From: Paraburkholderia sp. CNPSo 3272
GTDB taxonomy: Bacteria; Pseudomonadota; Gammaproteobacteria; Burkholderiales; Burkholderiaceae
Direction: 5' to 3'
Length of the DNA stretch: 61,689 bases
Assembly (NCBI RefSeq): GCF_024206495.1
Contig: NZ_JAMBPQ010000042.1
Location: 1-61,689, forward strand
Below, one piece after another: positions 34,981-42,773 of this stretch. Both the position numbers and the translations under genes were made by a program. How positions within the stretch are numbered: the first letter of the stretch is position 1; each line of letters begins with the position of its first letter. A model generated the notes under the pieces. That model was not told where the DNA came from, searched no databases, and saw only the letters and a list, made by a program, of their open reading frames with translations.

Positions 34981-36174
34981 TTAGAAGCGGGTCAGCATGC
35001 CGACCGCGCCCATCACCTGATTGCTCGTCGCCGAGAAACCGCCGGCGTTGTACATCACTGCGACGTTGTTGCCGCCAATCGCGCGCTGGTACATCGCTTC
35101 ACCGTACACTTCCGTGCGCTTCGACAGCGAGTAACGCGCAATCGCGTTGACCTGGTTCCACTTCGGATCGGAGCTGAAGTTCGACTTGCTCACACCGTTC
35201 AGATGACCGTCCGTGAAAGTATCCATGAGGCCGAGAGACAGCGCCGGCGTGAGTGCGTACTTGACGTTCAGTTCATAGTTGTCGAAGTGGGTTGAACCGC
35301 TCACCGGGTTCAGGCCGAACGCGGACGTGTTCTGATACTGGCTGTGCGTGTAGACGAAGTTGACCGCCGCCGGGCCGAACGTATAGCCGATGCCTGCACC
35401 GGCCGTGCGCTGCACATCCGCGGTCAGGTTGCCGCCGCCCGCGGTCGACTTGAACTCGCTCGGGTCAGCCGCAACGCTCTGGTTCACTGCTCCCGAAGGG
35501 TTGCTCGCTGCTGCCGAGCCGTTGATCTGGAGGTAGGCCGCTGCCAGTCGCAGCGGGCCGTTGTTGTAGCTCGCACCTGCGCTGTACGCACGATCGACGG
35601 CGAAGCTGGTGCTGTTGCTGAACGCGTACATGCCGCCGAATTTGAAGCCGGCGTAGTCGATACTCGAGAACTTCACCGAGTTGCTGAAGCGCACAGTATG
35701 TTGCAGGTTGTCGTTGTCGTACACGTGTGCGAAGCCCGCGTCGCCGAACGAGCCCGCCGTGCCGGACAGCGGCGCGACGAAGTCGACCATCGAGTCATAC
35801 TGGCGGCCCATCGTGAGGGTGCCGTATTGATCGGTGCTTAGCCCGACAAACGCTTGACGACCGAACATGCGGCCACCCTGGCCGAGCGCGCCGTTGTTGA
35901 CGTTGAAGCCGTTTTCGAGCACGAAGATAGCCTTGAGACCGCCGCCGAGATCTTCCGCACCGCGCAGGCCGAAGCGGCTGCCGCTGATATTGCCGCTTGC
36001 AAGTGCGACGCGGCCGCTACCGTGGCCGGGCAGGCCATTCTGAGTGGTGGCAACGTTGTTCGTATAGGCGATGCCCGCGTCGACCAGGCCGTAGAGGGTG
36101 ACCGAGCTCTGCGCGTGGGCAGCGGACGCCGCAAACGCTGCGCAAACGGCAGCGGCAATGGAAACTTTCTTCAT
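34981..36174 (-). CDS. Gram-negative porin (Burkholderia OmpC-like)
   Basis: 397 residues. The Sec signal peptide is about 21 residues (MKKVSIAAAVCAAF...SAAHA, mature start QSSVTLYGLVDAG). The first strand SSVTLYGLVDAG, the Gly-rich loop SRFGLRGAEDLG, the segment GRQAFVGLSTDQYGTLTMGR and a final aromatic Phe (LTRF) are standard for trimeric 16-stranded porins of beta-proteobacteria. It allows passive uptake of small solutes through the outer membrane. It is a single-gene unit with its own promoter and terminator. Confidence 0.95.
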   Translation of the reverse strand: MKKVSIAAAVCAAFAASAAHAQSSVTLYGLVDAGIAYTNNVATTQNGLPGHGSGRVALASGNISGSRFGLRGAEDLGGGLKAIFVLENGFNVNNGALGQGGRMFGRQAFVGLSTDQYGTLTMGRQYDSMVDFVAPLSGTAGSFGDAGFAHVYDNDNLQHTVRFSNSVKFSSIDYAGFKFGGMYAFSNSTSFAVDRAYSAGASYNNGPLRLAAAYLQINGSAAASNPSGAVNQSVAADPSEFKSTAGGGNLTADVQRTAGAGIGYTFGPAAVNFVYTHSQYQNTSAFGLNPVSGSTHFDNYELNVKYALTPALSLGLMDTFTDGHLNGVSKSNFSSDPKWNQVNAIARYSLSKRTEVYGEAMYQRAIGGNNVAVMYNAGGFSATSNQVMGAVGMLTRF

Positions 36175-36268
36175 GGGATAGCCCGTGTTTGCTTGAGATG
36201 GAAGGAAACGCGGCGCTAGTTTAGAAGCGCAAAAGCCGGCCCGCTAAGAACGGTTTCTTCCTGGGATT

Positions 36269-36296
36269 GGCATAATTTTTCACAAAATTGCAGCAA
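36269..36296 (-). promoter_or_regulatory. Predicted porin promoter within nested palindromes
   Basis: Reading leftward, TTGCTG (36291-36296) and TATGCC (36269-36274) are separated by 16 bp. They overlap two short palindromes, AATTGC-A-GCAATT (36286-36298) and AATTTT-tcac-AAAATT (36274-36289). The surrounding 36265-36300 is strikingly A/T-rich for this window. The rest of the gap 36175-36445 shows no gene. Confidence 0.45.
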
Positions 36297-36445
36297 TTGC
36301 GCTGCGATGCGGCCTTGGGCGCGTGCGGCGAAATCAATAACGAGCCTTGATGTGTTGCTTGAGTTGCACGCCCGCAACAGCAATCCCTGGCCCAATGGGT
36401 GTAGCCAGTCACAGGCGGGTGAATTGCTCGCGTTCGATGCGCGCG

Positions 36446-36742
36446 TCACAACGCCAGCGAGAGCGCGATAGACACCCACACCGCGGCCGCACCGCAAAGA
36501 AAGGCACGGCGCGCCATCAGAAAGCGCGACTCGTCGTTGGGCTTCGCGGGCGAAGTGGCGAGCCAGGGCACGCTGCCGAGGCACGCGAAGCCCGCGAGCG
36601 CGATGCCGACGACCACCCGGTCGCCGATGCGCCAGGCCGAAGGCTCGTGCAGCCCCCAGTAGCCCAGCGCGATCAGGCCGATCGAAAACATCGTCGAGGC
36701 GGCAGAACTGAGCGCCACCACCGATCCCGTCGGAGATTGCAT
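36446..36742 (-). CDS. Small membrane protein of unknown function
   Basis: 98 residues with about three hydrophobic spans (near residues 11-30, 42-62 and 80-97). An ideal AGGGAGG lies 7 nt before the ATG, which makes this a convincing gene despite its size. No known family is recognised. The spacing of loops with RIGDRVV and KPNDESRFLMARR suggests a cytoplasmic Arg-rich loop between the second and third spans. It is encoded downstream of the flavin-reductase-like gene on the same strand, 106 bp apart, so it may be co-transcribed. Confidence 0.65.
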   Translation of the reverse strand: MQSPTGSVVALSSAASTMFSIGLIALGYWGLHEPSAWRIGDRVVVGIALAGFACLGSVPWLATSPAKPNDESRFLMARRAFLCGAAAVWVSIALSLAL

Positions 36743-36848
36743 GGATTGCCTCCCTGTGCGCTTCGCGGTGTCGGGCCATTATCGGCGGGCGGGGCAGGAC
36801 GCGGCAACGCCGCGACCCGTTCATCCCGAAGCGCACGCCCGCAGCGGC

Positions 36849-37463
36849 TTACGCGCTCGGCCGCACCATCTGGAACATCTCGCCGATCTGCGCGTAGTCG
36901 GCGCGATAGCCCGCGCGCATGACGGGCTGGGCAGCGTGCGTGTCGAACAGGCCGTCCTTCAAAAATTCCTCGCGAATGTGCACACCCACTACCTGCCCGA
37001 GCGCGAGCCAGTTGTCCATGGGCGCGCCATCGAGCGTGTTGAGCCGCACGACCTTCAGCAGCTTGCACTCGAGCGCGGCCGGCGACTCGGCCACGTGCGG
37101 CACCGACACGCTGCGGCCCGGCGCGGCCGTGAGGCCCGCGAGCGCGAATTCGTCGACGTCTGCGGCAACCGGCGCGGAGGTGCGGTTCATCTGCGGAGCC
37201 AGCGCCTTCGACGTGAGATTCCAGACGAATTCACCGGTCTCTTCGATGTTGCTGACGCTGTCCTTGCGGCCTTCGCTGCAGAACCCGATGATCGGCGGAA
37301 ACGTGGCGAATGCGCCGAAGAAGCTGTAGGGCGCAAGATTGAGTACGCCGCTTTTCGCGCGGCTGGAGATCCAGCCGATCACGCGCGGCGCGACGATCGC
37401 CTTGAACGGATCGTGCGGCAGCCCATGACCTTGGGCGGGGTCGTAGAAGTAGGTATTGGACAT
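36849..37463 (-). CDS. Flavin reductase-like (FMN-binding split barrel) protein
   Basis: 204 residues from the ATG at 37463; the open frame begins earlier but shows no protein-like sequence there. The split-barrel flavin reductase domain is visible in PFKAIVAPRVIGWISSRA, NLAPYSFFGAFATFPPIIGF (near residues 38-57, flavin contact) and ETGEFVWNL. Relatives bind FMN and pass electrons to a partner oxygenase, or act alone on quinones or small aldehydes. No monooxygenase partner is encoded nearby. The ribosome-binding site is weak. Confidence 0.85.
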   Translation of the reverse strand: MSNTYFYDPAQGHGLPHDPFKAIVAPRVIGWISSRAKSGVLNLAPYSFFGAFATFPPIIGFCSEGRKDSVSNIEETGEFVWNLTSKALAPQMNRTSAPVAADVDEFALAGLTAAPGRSVSVPHVAESPAALECKLLKVVRLNTLDGAPMDNWLALGQVVGVHIREEFLKDGLFDTHAAQPVMRAGYRADYAQIGEMFQMVRPSA

Positions 37464-37567
37464 GATGTGGCTCAGCGATTTCGAAGCGGCACCACTATGA
37501 CACGAGCCGCGCGCGGCTGTCGTCACGCCAGGCGAAGCGGCTTCGGCTTGCAGCCGCCCCAGACGCA

Positions 37568-37601
37568 GCAAGGCCGGCTCTCTTGCGAGAGCCGGCCTTG
37601 C
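37568..37601. terminator. 15-bp perfect hairpin after the 51-residue gene
   Basis: GCAAGGCCGGCTCTC (37568-37582) and its exact reverse complement (37587-37601) flank a TTGC loop. There is no T-run on either side. It sits between the small gene's stop (37673, reading leftward) and the flavin-reductase start, and may terminate or stabilise the small transcript. Confidence 0.55.
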
Positions 37602-37672
37602 CTGAAGACCTGGCGGTCTGACCGGAGAAACGCGTTGGACGGCGCGCGCCGCCCGAAGCGCTTCAGCTTCGA

Positions 37673-37828
37673 TCAGTCACGCGGCATGCCGAACGGCATG
37701 TAGTGCGAGCGGCGAACGCGCTCGGCTTCGCGGTGGCGCGCTTCGTACGAGTATTCCGAATCCATCGGCAGATACGGCGACGCGAAGAGGTCGCTTACCT
37801 TTTGGAACAGGGCAAAGATGAAGCTCAT
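37673..37828 (-). CDS. 51-residue small protein of unknown function
   Basis: 51 residues, too short for common gene-calling cut-offs, but GGGAG lies 7 nt before the ATG at 37828 and a strong promoter precedes it. The sequence opens with an amphipathic aromatic helix (MSFIFALFQKVSDLFASPYL), then an acidic-basic middle (MDSEYSYEARHREAERVRR) and ends SHYMPFGMPRD. No cysteine or signal peptide is present. The N-terminal style resembles small DUF1127- or DUF3563-type proteins, but I cannot assign it. The promoter carries a duplicated operator-like element, so expression is probably tightly controlled. Confidence 0.7.
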   Translation of the reverse strand: MSFIFALFQKVSDLFASPYLPMDSEYSYEARHREAERVRRSHYMPFGMPRD

Positions 37829-37854
37829 GGCGACTCCCAGTTAGGCTGCAATTC

Positions 37855-37896
37855 AGGGTTTTCCCTAAGACAGAACGGATTATAGGGTTTTCCCTA
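37855..37896 (-). promoter_or_regulatory. Duplicated AGGGTTTTCCCTA element bracketing a TATAAT box
   Basis: Two identical 13 bp copies lie at 37855-37867 and 37884-37896 in the same orientation, 29 bp apart. Each has AGGG/CCCT symmetry around TTTT. Read leftward, the upstream copy abuts a perfect TATAAT box (37879-37884) and occupies the -35/-10 spacer, and the second lies just after the expected start site. There is no good -35 box. This is the layout of a repressed or activator-dependent promoter for the 51-residue gene. Confidence 0.6.
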
Positions 37897-37958
37897 GGGC
37901 AACGCTAGTGCAGCGCAGCAAAAAAGCTGCGGCGTGCCGTCGCACGGGGTCGAGCGCG

Positions 37959-37990
37959 CTCGATGCGTTGCATCAATACAACGCATCGAG
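37959..37990 (-). terminator. 12-bp hairpin after the 308-residue gene
   Basis: CTCGATGCGTTG (37959-37970) and CAACGCATCGAG (37979-37990) are perfect reverse complements around an 8 nt loop. It lies 34 bp after the stop of the gene at 38025. No T-run is seen, so it is a terminator-like hairpin only. A weaker hairpin CGCAGC/GCTGCG with six A residues in the loop lies at 37914-37931. Confidence 0.5.
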
Positions 37991-38024
37991 ATTTCGGATA
38001 TAGGCGATCGCGGCCCGAAGCGGG

Positions 38025-38951
38025 TCAGCGCGTGGTTTTCTGAGCGCTTTTCGCGTGAGGCGCATGCGTGGCATGCGCCGCTGCACGGTGCGCGGGGGCG
38101 GGCGATGCCTTGGCGGGCGCGGCCCGGGGCGACAGGCGTGCGGGGGCCGCCGCCGGGGTTTCCGCGGCAGCGGTAGCGGCAGCAGTCGCCGTGGCGGCAG
38201 CGGCGGTTTGCGCGGCAACGCGCTGAGCGAGGTCGTCGAGCGTGGCCTGCTGCTTCAGGATGAACTGCTCGAGGCGCGCCTCGTCGGCGCGGGATTCGTT
38301 TGCGAGGCTGTCGAGCCGCATCGACTGCGCGATCCCGAAACCGGCCGATGCGAGCACCGCCATCGTAGCGGCGGCGAGCACCCACTTCTGTTGCCGCGAC
38401 GAGGCGAGCGCCATGCGGCGCTGCTCGGCGAGCGCGCCCTGGAGCGCGTCGAGGCGCGGCGTCAGCGCATCCGGCTCGGTGGCCGCCGGAGCCGCTTCGG
38501 ACGCGAACCCAGTGGGTTCCACGCGCTCAGCAGGTTCTGCGGCAAACGACGGCTCGGCGACGGCTGCGCCAGCCGAGTCCCGCACCTCTGCGACGCCCGG
38601 CGCCGCCGTTTCGGCCACGGCAGGCGCCGCGGCACGTTTCGCCCGCGGCGGCCGGCGCGCAGTCGTTGCAGCCGCAACAGGGCTCGTCGCGCTGGCTTCG
38701 TCGACGGGCGCTGCCACCGCTTGACCCGACTCGGGGCTTTCGAAGCCGCTCAGCGTGCCCTGACGCACGGCGGCATCCACTTCGGCAACGGCGGCGAGTC
38801 CCTCGCCGGCAAGCGCGTGCGGACTATCGGATTCGACAGCAAGCGGGGATTCAGTCACGTCGGACGACGCAGATATCGGGCGGGGCTGCCACGGCGCGTT
38901 GCGTTCGGGATGCGAAGAGCTCAAGGATGCGGTGTCTGCGTAATCAGCCAT
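38025..38951 (-). CDS. Single-span Ala/Pro-rich protein of unknown function
   Basis: 308 residues. The first 160 are low-complexity and Ala/Glu/Pro-rich with scattered Ser. Then comes a short helical stretch, one membrane span (KWVLAAATMAVLASAGFGIA, near residues 188-207), a charged helical segment likely to be a coiled coil (SLANESRADEARLEQFILK, near 214-232), and an Ala/Pro/His-rich basic tail (HRAAAHATHAPHAK). The layout (cytoplasmic linker, span, coiled coil, basic tail) suggests an envelope scaffold or a peptidoglycan- or DNA-contacting protein. No known family is recognised. No strong ribosome-binding site. Confidence 0.6.
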   Translation of the reverse strand: MADYADTASLSSSHPERNAPWQPRPISASSDVTESPLAVESDSPHALAGEGLAAVAEVDAAVRQGTLSGFESPESGQAVAAPVDEASATSPVAAATTARRPPRAKRAAAPAVAETAAPGVAEVRDSAGAAVAEPSFAAEPAERVEPTGFASEAAPAATEPDALTPRLDALQGALAEQRRMALASSRQQKWVLAAATMAVLASAGFGIAQSMRLDSLANESRADEARLEQFILKQQATLDDLAQRVAAQTAAAATATAAATAAAETPAAAPARLSPRAAPAKASPAPAHRAAAHATHAPHAKSAQKTTR

Positions 38952-39235
38952 GGGTCAGCGATGCGGTTCGCGTCGCGCGCGGGCCGGTCACGGCCGCTTG
39001 GCGACGTCCTCGTGTTCTGGTTCGAACGCGCATTGTCGCATGCCGGAACGCGCGGCCAGGGGGCTCTGCCCCGACATACCCAGCCGGCATCGACCCAACG
39101 TCCCGCGCAGGTCAACCCGGTGCGCTGTCGTGGGCGAGCGCGCTGCGCCGCCTGGAATGTCCCGCGAAGTTTGCGAATGCGTACAATCGCCGGCATCGAT
39201 CTTTGAAGTGACGCGCTCCGCCGCACCTTTTCGCC

Positions 39236-40321
39236 ATGAACACACCTACGAGCGCAGTGAGCCTGCGCGAGCATTTCGACCGCGTCGTCCTGCCGATGTG
39301 GCGCGGCCCGGGCTTCAATGCCGAACTGCGCCTGCCCTACGAGGCACTCGATGCGGCCGGCGCGACCCCGCTGCCTGTCACGCGCTACCGCGCGATGGCC
39401 TGCGCCCGCCAGCTCTTCGTTTTCTCCCAGGCCGGCGACGCCGCGCACGCGCAGACGCTCTTCGAAACGCTGCGCCACACTTTTCGGGACCCGCAGCACG
39501 GCGGATGGTTCTATAGCGTCGACGCAGCGGGCGCGCCGCTCGCCACCACCAAGGACCTCTACACGCACGCCTTCGTGGTGTTCGCAACCGCGGCCTACGG
39601 CCAGCGCTTCGGCGCGGCCGAGGCGCTCGACGTCGCACGCGATACGTCCTCGCTGATCGTCGACCGCTTCGCGGCCCGCGACGGCCTGCTCAACGCGGCG
39701 CACGACGCTTCCTTTGCGAGCGTCACCGGCGGCCCGCTGCAGAATCCGCTCATGCACCTCACCGAAGCCTGGCTCGCGGCGAGCGAGGCGACCGGCGACA
39801 GCGCGTTCGACACGGCGATCACGCGTCTCGTCGAGGCCCTCGCGCGCGGCTTCCTGCACGCGCCGACGGGCTGCATCGCCGAATTGCCGGTCGGCGCGGC
39901 GGACAACCGCCTCGAGCCCGGTCATCAGTTCGAATGGTTCTGGCTGGCAACGCGGGCGGGCGCCCGGCTGGGCGCGTCGGGACTGGACGAAGCGCTCGCG
40001 CGCGCCTTCGTCTTTGCACAGAAGCACGGCGTCGACCCGGAAACGGGAGCCGTGGCGGCCGCGCTCGACGAGCATGGCCAGGTGATTGATGCGACGCAGC
40101 GTATCTGGGCGCAAACGGAATACTTGCGCGCGCTCGCCACGCACGGCGACGCCGCGGTGCGCGCCGCGCTCGCGCCGCAGATCGGGCGCTTCGCGCCGCG
40201 CTTTCTCACGCCGCAGGGCTGGGTGGAATGCCGCAGCGCAAACGGTGACGTGGCGCGCGCGGACATGCCGTCCACGACGCCGTATCACCTCTTGACGGCC
40301 TACCAGGGCATGGGCGTCTGA
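39236..40321 (+). CDS. AGE-family epimerase/isomerase
   Basis: 361 residues of the N-acylglucosamine 2-epimerase fold, an alpha6/alpha6 barrel. Catalytic segments NPLMHLTEAWLAASEATGD (near residue 170) and LEPGHQFEWFWLA (near 227), each with an active-site His, are present, as is the C-terminal STTPYHLLTAYQG with a third His. Members interconvert mannose and fructose-type sugars or epimerise N-acyl sugars without a metal. The mannose isomerase (YihS-like) branch is my best guess because no amino-sugar genes are near. The 284 bp before it hold no other gene. Confidence 0.88.
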   Translation: MNTPTSAVSLREHFDRVVLPMWRGPGFNAELRLPYEALDAAGATPLPVTRYRAMACARQLFVFSQAGDAAHAQTLFETLRHTFRDPQHGGWFYSVDAAGAPLATTKDLYTHAFVVFATAAYGQRFGAAEALDVARDTSSLIVDRFAARDGLLNAAHDASFASVTGGPLQNPLMHLTEAWLAASEATGDSAFDTAITRLVEALARGFLHAPTGCIAELPVGAADNRLEPGHQFEWFWLATRAGARLGASGLDEALARAFVFAQKHGVDPETGAVAAALDEHGQVIDATQRIWAQTEYLRALATHGDAAVRAALAPQIGRFAPRFLTPQGWVECRSANGDVARADMPSTTPYHLLTAYQGMGV

Positions 40322-40348
40322 GGCGCAACGAAGCAAAGCGCCGACGCG

Positions 40349-40394
40349 GGCGGGCGCGAGCCCGCCTGCCGGAGCGATAGAGCCACTCCGGCAG
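40349..40394. terminator. Two adjacent hairpins between convergent genes
   Basis: GGCGGGC/GCCCGCC (40349-40366, GCGA loop) is followed by CTGCCGGAG (40367-40375) paired with CTCCGGCAG (40386-40394). They fill the gap between the convergent epimerase and chemoreceptor genes. Neither has a T-run. Confidence 0.6.
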
Positions 40395-40404
40395 TTCAAG
40401 CCAT

Positions 40405-41964
40405 TCAGGCCGCCAGCACCGCCGGCGAAATCTCGAACGCCGCCACGGCCTCGGAAAGCTGGTGCGTCTGCTGATGCAGCGAGGCCGCGGCAGCCGCGGC
40501 CTCTTCGACGAGCGCCGCGTTCTGCTGGGTCATCTGGTCCATCTGCGAGACGGCCTGATTCACCTGATCAATGCCCGTGCTCTGCTCGAGCGACGAGGCG
40601 CTGATCCCCGCCATCATCTGCGTGGCCCGCGAGATCGAGTTCGACACCTCGCGCATCGACTCGCCCGCGCGCTCCACCAGCTCCGAACCGCCGCGGATCT
40701 GCGACACCGACTCGCTGATCAGCGTCTTGATCTCCTTGGCCGACTGCGCGCTGCGCTGCGCGAGCCCGCGCACTTCGCCCGCCACGACCGCGAAACCGCG
40801 GCCCTGCTCGCCCGCGCGCGCCGCTTCCACGGCCGCGTTGAGCGCCAGAATGTTGGTCTGGAACGCGATGCCGTCTATCACGCCGATGATCTCCGCGATC
40901 TTGTCCGAGCTTTGCGCAATGCCGCGCATGCGCTCCACCACCTCGCCCACCACGGCGCCGCCGCGCGCGGTCGCGTCGAGCGCCGCCTCGGCCAGCGCGT
41001 TCGCCTCGCGCGCGTTCTCGGCCGTGTTGCGCACGGTGCCCGTCAGTTCCTCCATGCTCGCCGCCGTCTGCTCGAGCGACGCCGCCTGCGATTCGGTGCG
41101 CGCCGACAGATCGGCGTTGCCGGTGGCGATCTCGTCGGCGCCCACGTTGATCGAGCCCGCCGTTTCGCGCACGGTGTGGACCGTGCGCGCGAGGCTCGCC
41201 TGCATCAGCGCAAGGCCCTGGAACAGCCGGCCGATCTCGTTCTCGCCGCGCGCGGCGATACGCTCGTCGAGGCGCCCGCGCGCGATGCGCTCGAAATGGC
41301 GGCCCGCTTCCTCGAGCGGCGCCACCACGCCCCGGCGCAGCGCCAGGTGCACGCCGGTCGCGAGCGCGACCAGCAGCAGCAGGATGACGATGCCCACGCC
41401 CTGGAAGAGTGCGAGGCGCGAGTCGATCGAATCGAGCGACGCGCGGCTCGCCGCGGCGTTGAACTGCGTGAAAGCGTGCAGCTCCGCGAGATAGGCGTCT
41501 TGGTACGACTGCGTCGGCTGGTCGAGGAAGGCCTGCAGATTGTTGCCGTTGAGGTCGTCGATCAGTTCGCCGAGCGCCTTGCGGTACACCTGATAGCGCT
41601 CGCCGAGCGCGGCGACGCGCGCGCGATTGTCGTCGTTGATCGGCGGCACGGCCATGAGCGCCGCGAACGTGGTGTCGGCGGCGGCCAGTTGGTCGCGCGC
41701 GTGATTGACCATATCGGTCGGCACCGTTCCGCCGCGGACCATGCGCGTGCCCGCGCGCGAGAGATTGATACGGGCGTCCATCAACTGCTGGGTGATGACG
41801 TTGGCGGCGCTCGCCTGCCGCAACGCCACTTTCGAGAGGTCCGCCACGTCGTCGTGCGTGCGCGTAAGCGACCAGTAACCAAGTCCTGCGGTCACGAGCT
41901 GCAGTACACAGAACGCGACGAGGACACACAACAGGCCGGATGCGACCTTGATCTTGCTGAACAT
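40405..41964 (-). CDS. Methyl-accepting chemotaxis protein (Tar-like, four-helix sensor)
   Basis: 519 residues from the ATG at 41964, which has AGGTG upstream. The first span is near residues 7-29. A helical periplasmic domain of about 160 residues follows, and the second span (GVGIVILLLLVALATGVHLAL) is near 187-207. HAMP is next, then the signalling domain with IDGIAFQTNILALNAAVEAA near residue 360. Like the receptor at 28877 it has no C-terminal CheR-tether pentapeptide. Size and layout match Tar/Tsr-type receptors with a four-helix-bundle sensor. Ligand unknown. Confidence 0.94.
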   Translation of the reverse strand: MFSKIKVASGLLCVLVAFCVLQLVTAGLGYWSLTRTHDDVADLSKVALRQASAANVITQQLMDARINLSRAGTRMVRGGTVPTDMVNHARDQLAAADTTFAALMAVPPINDDNRARVAALGERYQVYRKALGELIDDLNGNNLQAFLDQPTQSYQDAYLAELHAFTQFNAAASRASLDSIDSRLALFQGVGIVILLLLVALATGVHLALRRGVVAPLEEAGRHFERIARGRLDERIAARGENEIGRLFQGLALMQASLARTVHTVRETAGSINVGADEIATGNADLSARTESQAASLEQTAASMEELTGTVRNTAENAREANALAEAALDATARGGAVVGEVVERMRGIAQSSDKIAEIIGVIDGIAFQTNILALNAAVEAARAGEQGRGFAVVAGEVRGLAQRSAQSAKEIKTLISESVSQIRGGSELVERAGESMREVSNSISRATQMMAGISASSLEQSTGIDQVNQAVSQMDQMTQQNAALVEEAAAAAASLHQQTHQLSEAVAAFEISPAVLAA

Positions 41965-42031
41965 CGGGGACACCTGGGATGGCAGTGAATGAGTGAAACG
42001 CGAGCATGTGATCGCTCGGGTCCGCACTGCG

Positions 42032-42058
42032 TTTACGGCCACGCAAAGCCGGTTTTTG
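42032..42058 (-). promoter_or_regulatory. Sigma-28 (FliA)-type promoter of the second chemoreceptor gene
   Basis: Read leftward, CAAA (42055-42058), a 15 bp spacer and GCCGTAAA (42032-42039) match the flagellar form at nine of twelve bases, with GCCGTAA shared with the promoter at 28786. The start codon at 41964 lies about 60 nt downstream. Confidence 0.6.
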
Positions 42059-42198
42059 AGCCCTAAACCGTGAAAAAATGCCCCAAAATGCGCAACGGAT
42101 CATTTCAGCAATGGTCGCGCGGCCATTCCCCGCATTTCTCGCAACAATAGAATGCCGGTTGGATCCGATTCACCTTGACTCGACGCTGAGGCTTCCTA

Positions 42199-42218
42199 GA
42201 GTGGTTAGGAAACCACTC
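42199..42218. promoter_or_regulatory. Inverted repeat upstream of the thioesterase gene
   Basis: GAGTGGTT (42199-42206) and AACCACTC (42211-42218) form an 8 bp stem over AGGA, ending 25 bp before the thioesterase start. It could be a 5' leader hairpin or a dimeric regulator site. Confidence 0.4.
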
Positions 42219-42243
42219 GGGGATAGACCCAGGGAACGCGACG

Positions 42244-42687
42244 ATGACAGATCTTGTGGACCGCGCACGCGGCGCTTTACACGCCCAACCGTTCAGCGTG
42301 CTGCTCGGAACGGAACTGACACACGTGGGCGCTGACGAGCTGACCCTGCGCCTGCCCGTACGCGACGACCTCAAGCAGCAGCACGGCTACGTGCATGGGG
42401 GGGTGATCAGCTATCTCGCCGACAACGCGCTGACCTTCGCCGGCGCGCTGGCGCTCGGGCCGCGGGTGGTGACCGGGGAATACAAGATCAACTATCTGCG
42501 CCCGGCGCTCAAGGGCACGCTGATGGCGCGCGCCCGTGTAGTGCACGCGGGGCGCCACCAGGCCACCTGCCAGTGCAGCGTGTACGTGATGGAAAACGGC
42601 GACGAAAAGCTCGTGGCGCTCGCGCAGGGGACGGTGAACCGGCTCGCGGAAGGCAACGGGCCGGAAGAGAAAAGTCCGGCGAACTGA
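42244..42687 (+). CDS. PaaI-type hotdog thioesterase
   Basis: 147 residues of the hotdog fold, acyl-CoA thioesterase class. The core HGYVHGGVISYLADNALTFAG (near residues 44-64) carries the HGG and catalytic Asp pattern of PaaI-family enzymes. It hydrolyses CoA thioesters of aromatic or medium-chain acids; the substrate cannot be read. It starts next to the chemoreceptor gene on the opposite strand and converges on the sugar operon, with a terminator between them. Confidence 0.88.
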   Translation: MTDLVDRARGALHAQPFSVLLGTELTHVGADELTLRLPVRDDLKQQHGYVHGGVISYLADNALTFAGALALGPRVVTGEYKINYLRPALKGTLMARARVVHAGRHQATCQCSVYVMENGDEKLVALAQGTVNRLAEGNGPEEKSPAN

Positions 42688-42706
42688 GAAGCCCGCGCCG
42701 CAAAAC

Positions 42707-42756
42707 AAAGCGCGCGAGGCGAAGCGGGTTTGCCCCGCCTCCCCTCGCGCGCTTTT
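42707..42756. terminator. Bidirectional terminator between thioesterase and sugar operon
   Basis: AAAGCGCGCGAGG (42707-42719) pairs with CCTCGCGCGCTTT (42743-42755), with a further GCGGG/CCCGC stem inside, then T residues. It sits between the two converging genes. Confidence 0.88.
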
Positions 42757-42773
42757 TCGTGCCTCAAGCGCGC

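Noticed and set aside
32363..34984. 873-codon frame antisense to PBP1A
   Set aside because: Shadow of the PBP1A gene; no protein family features.
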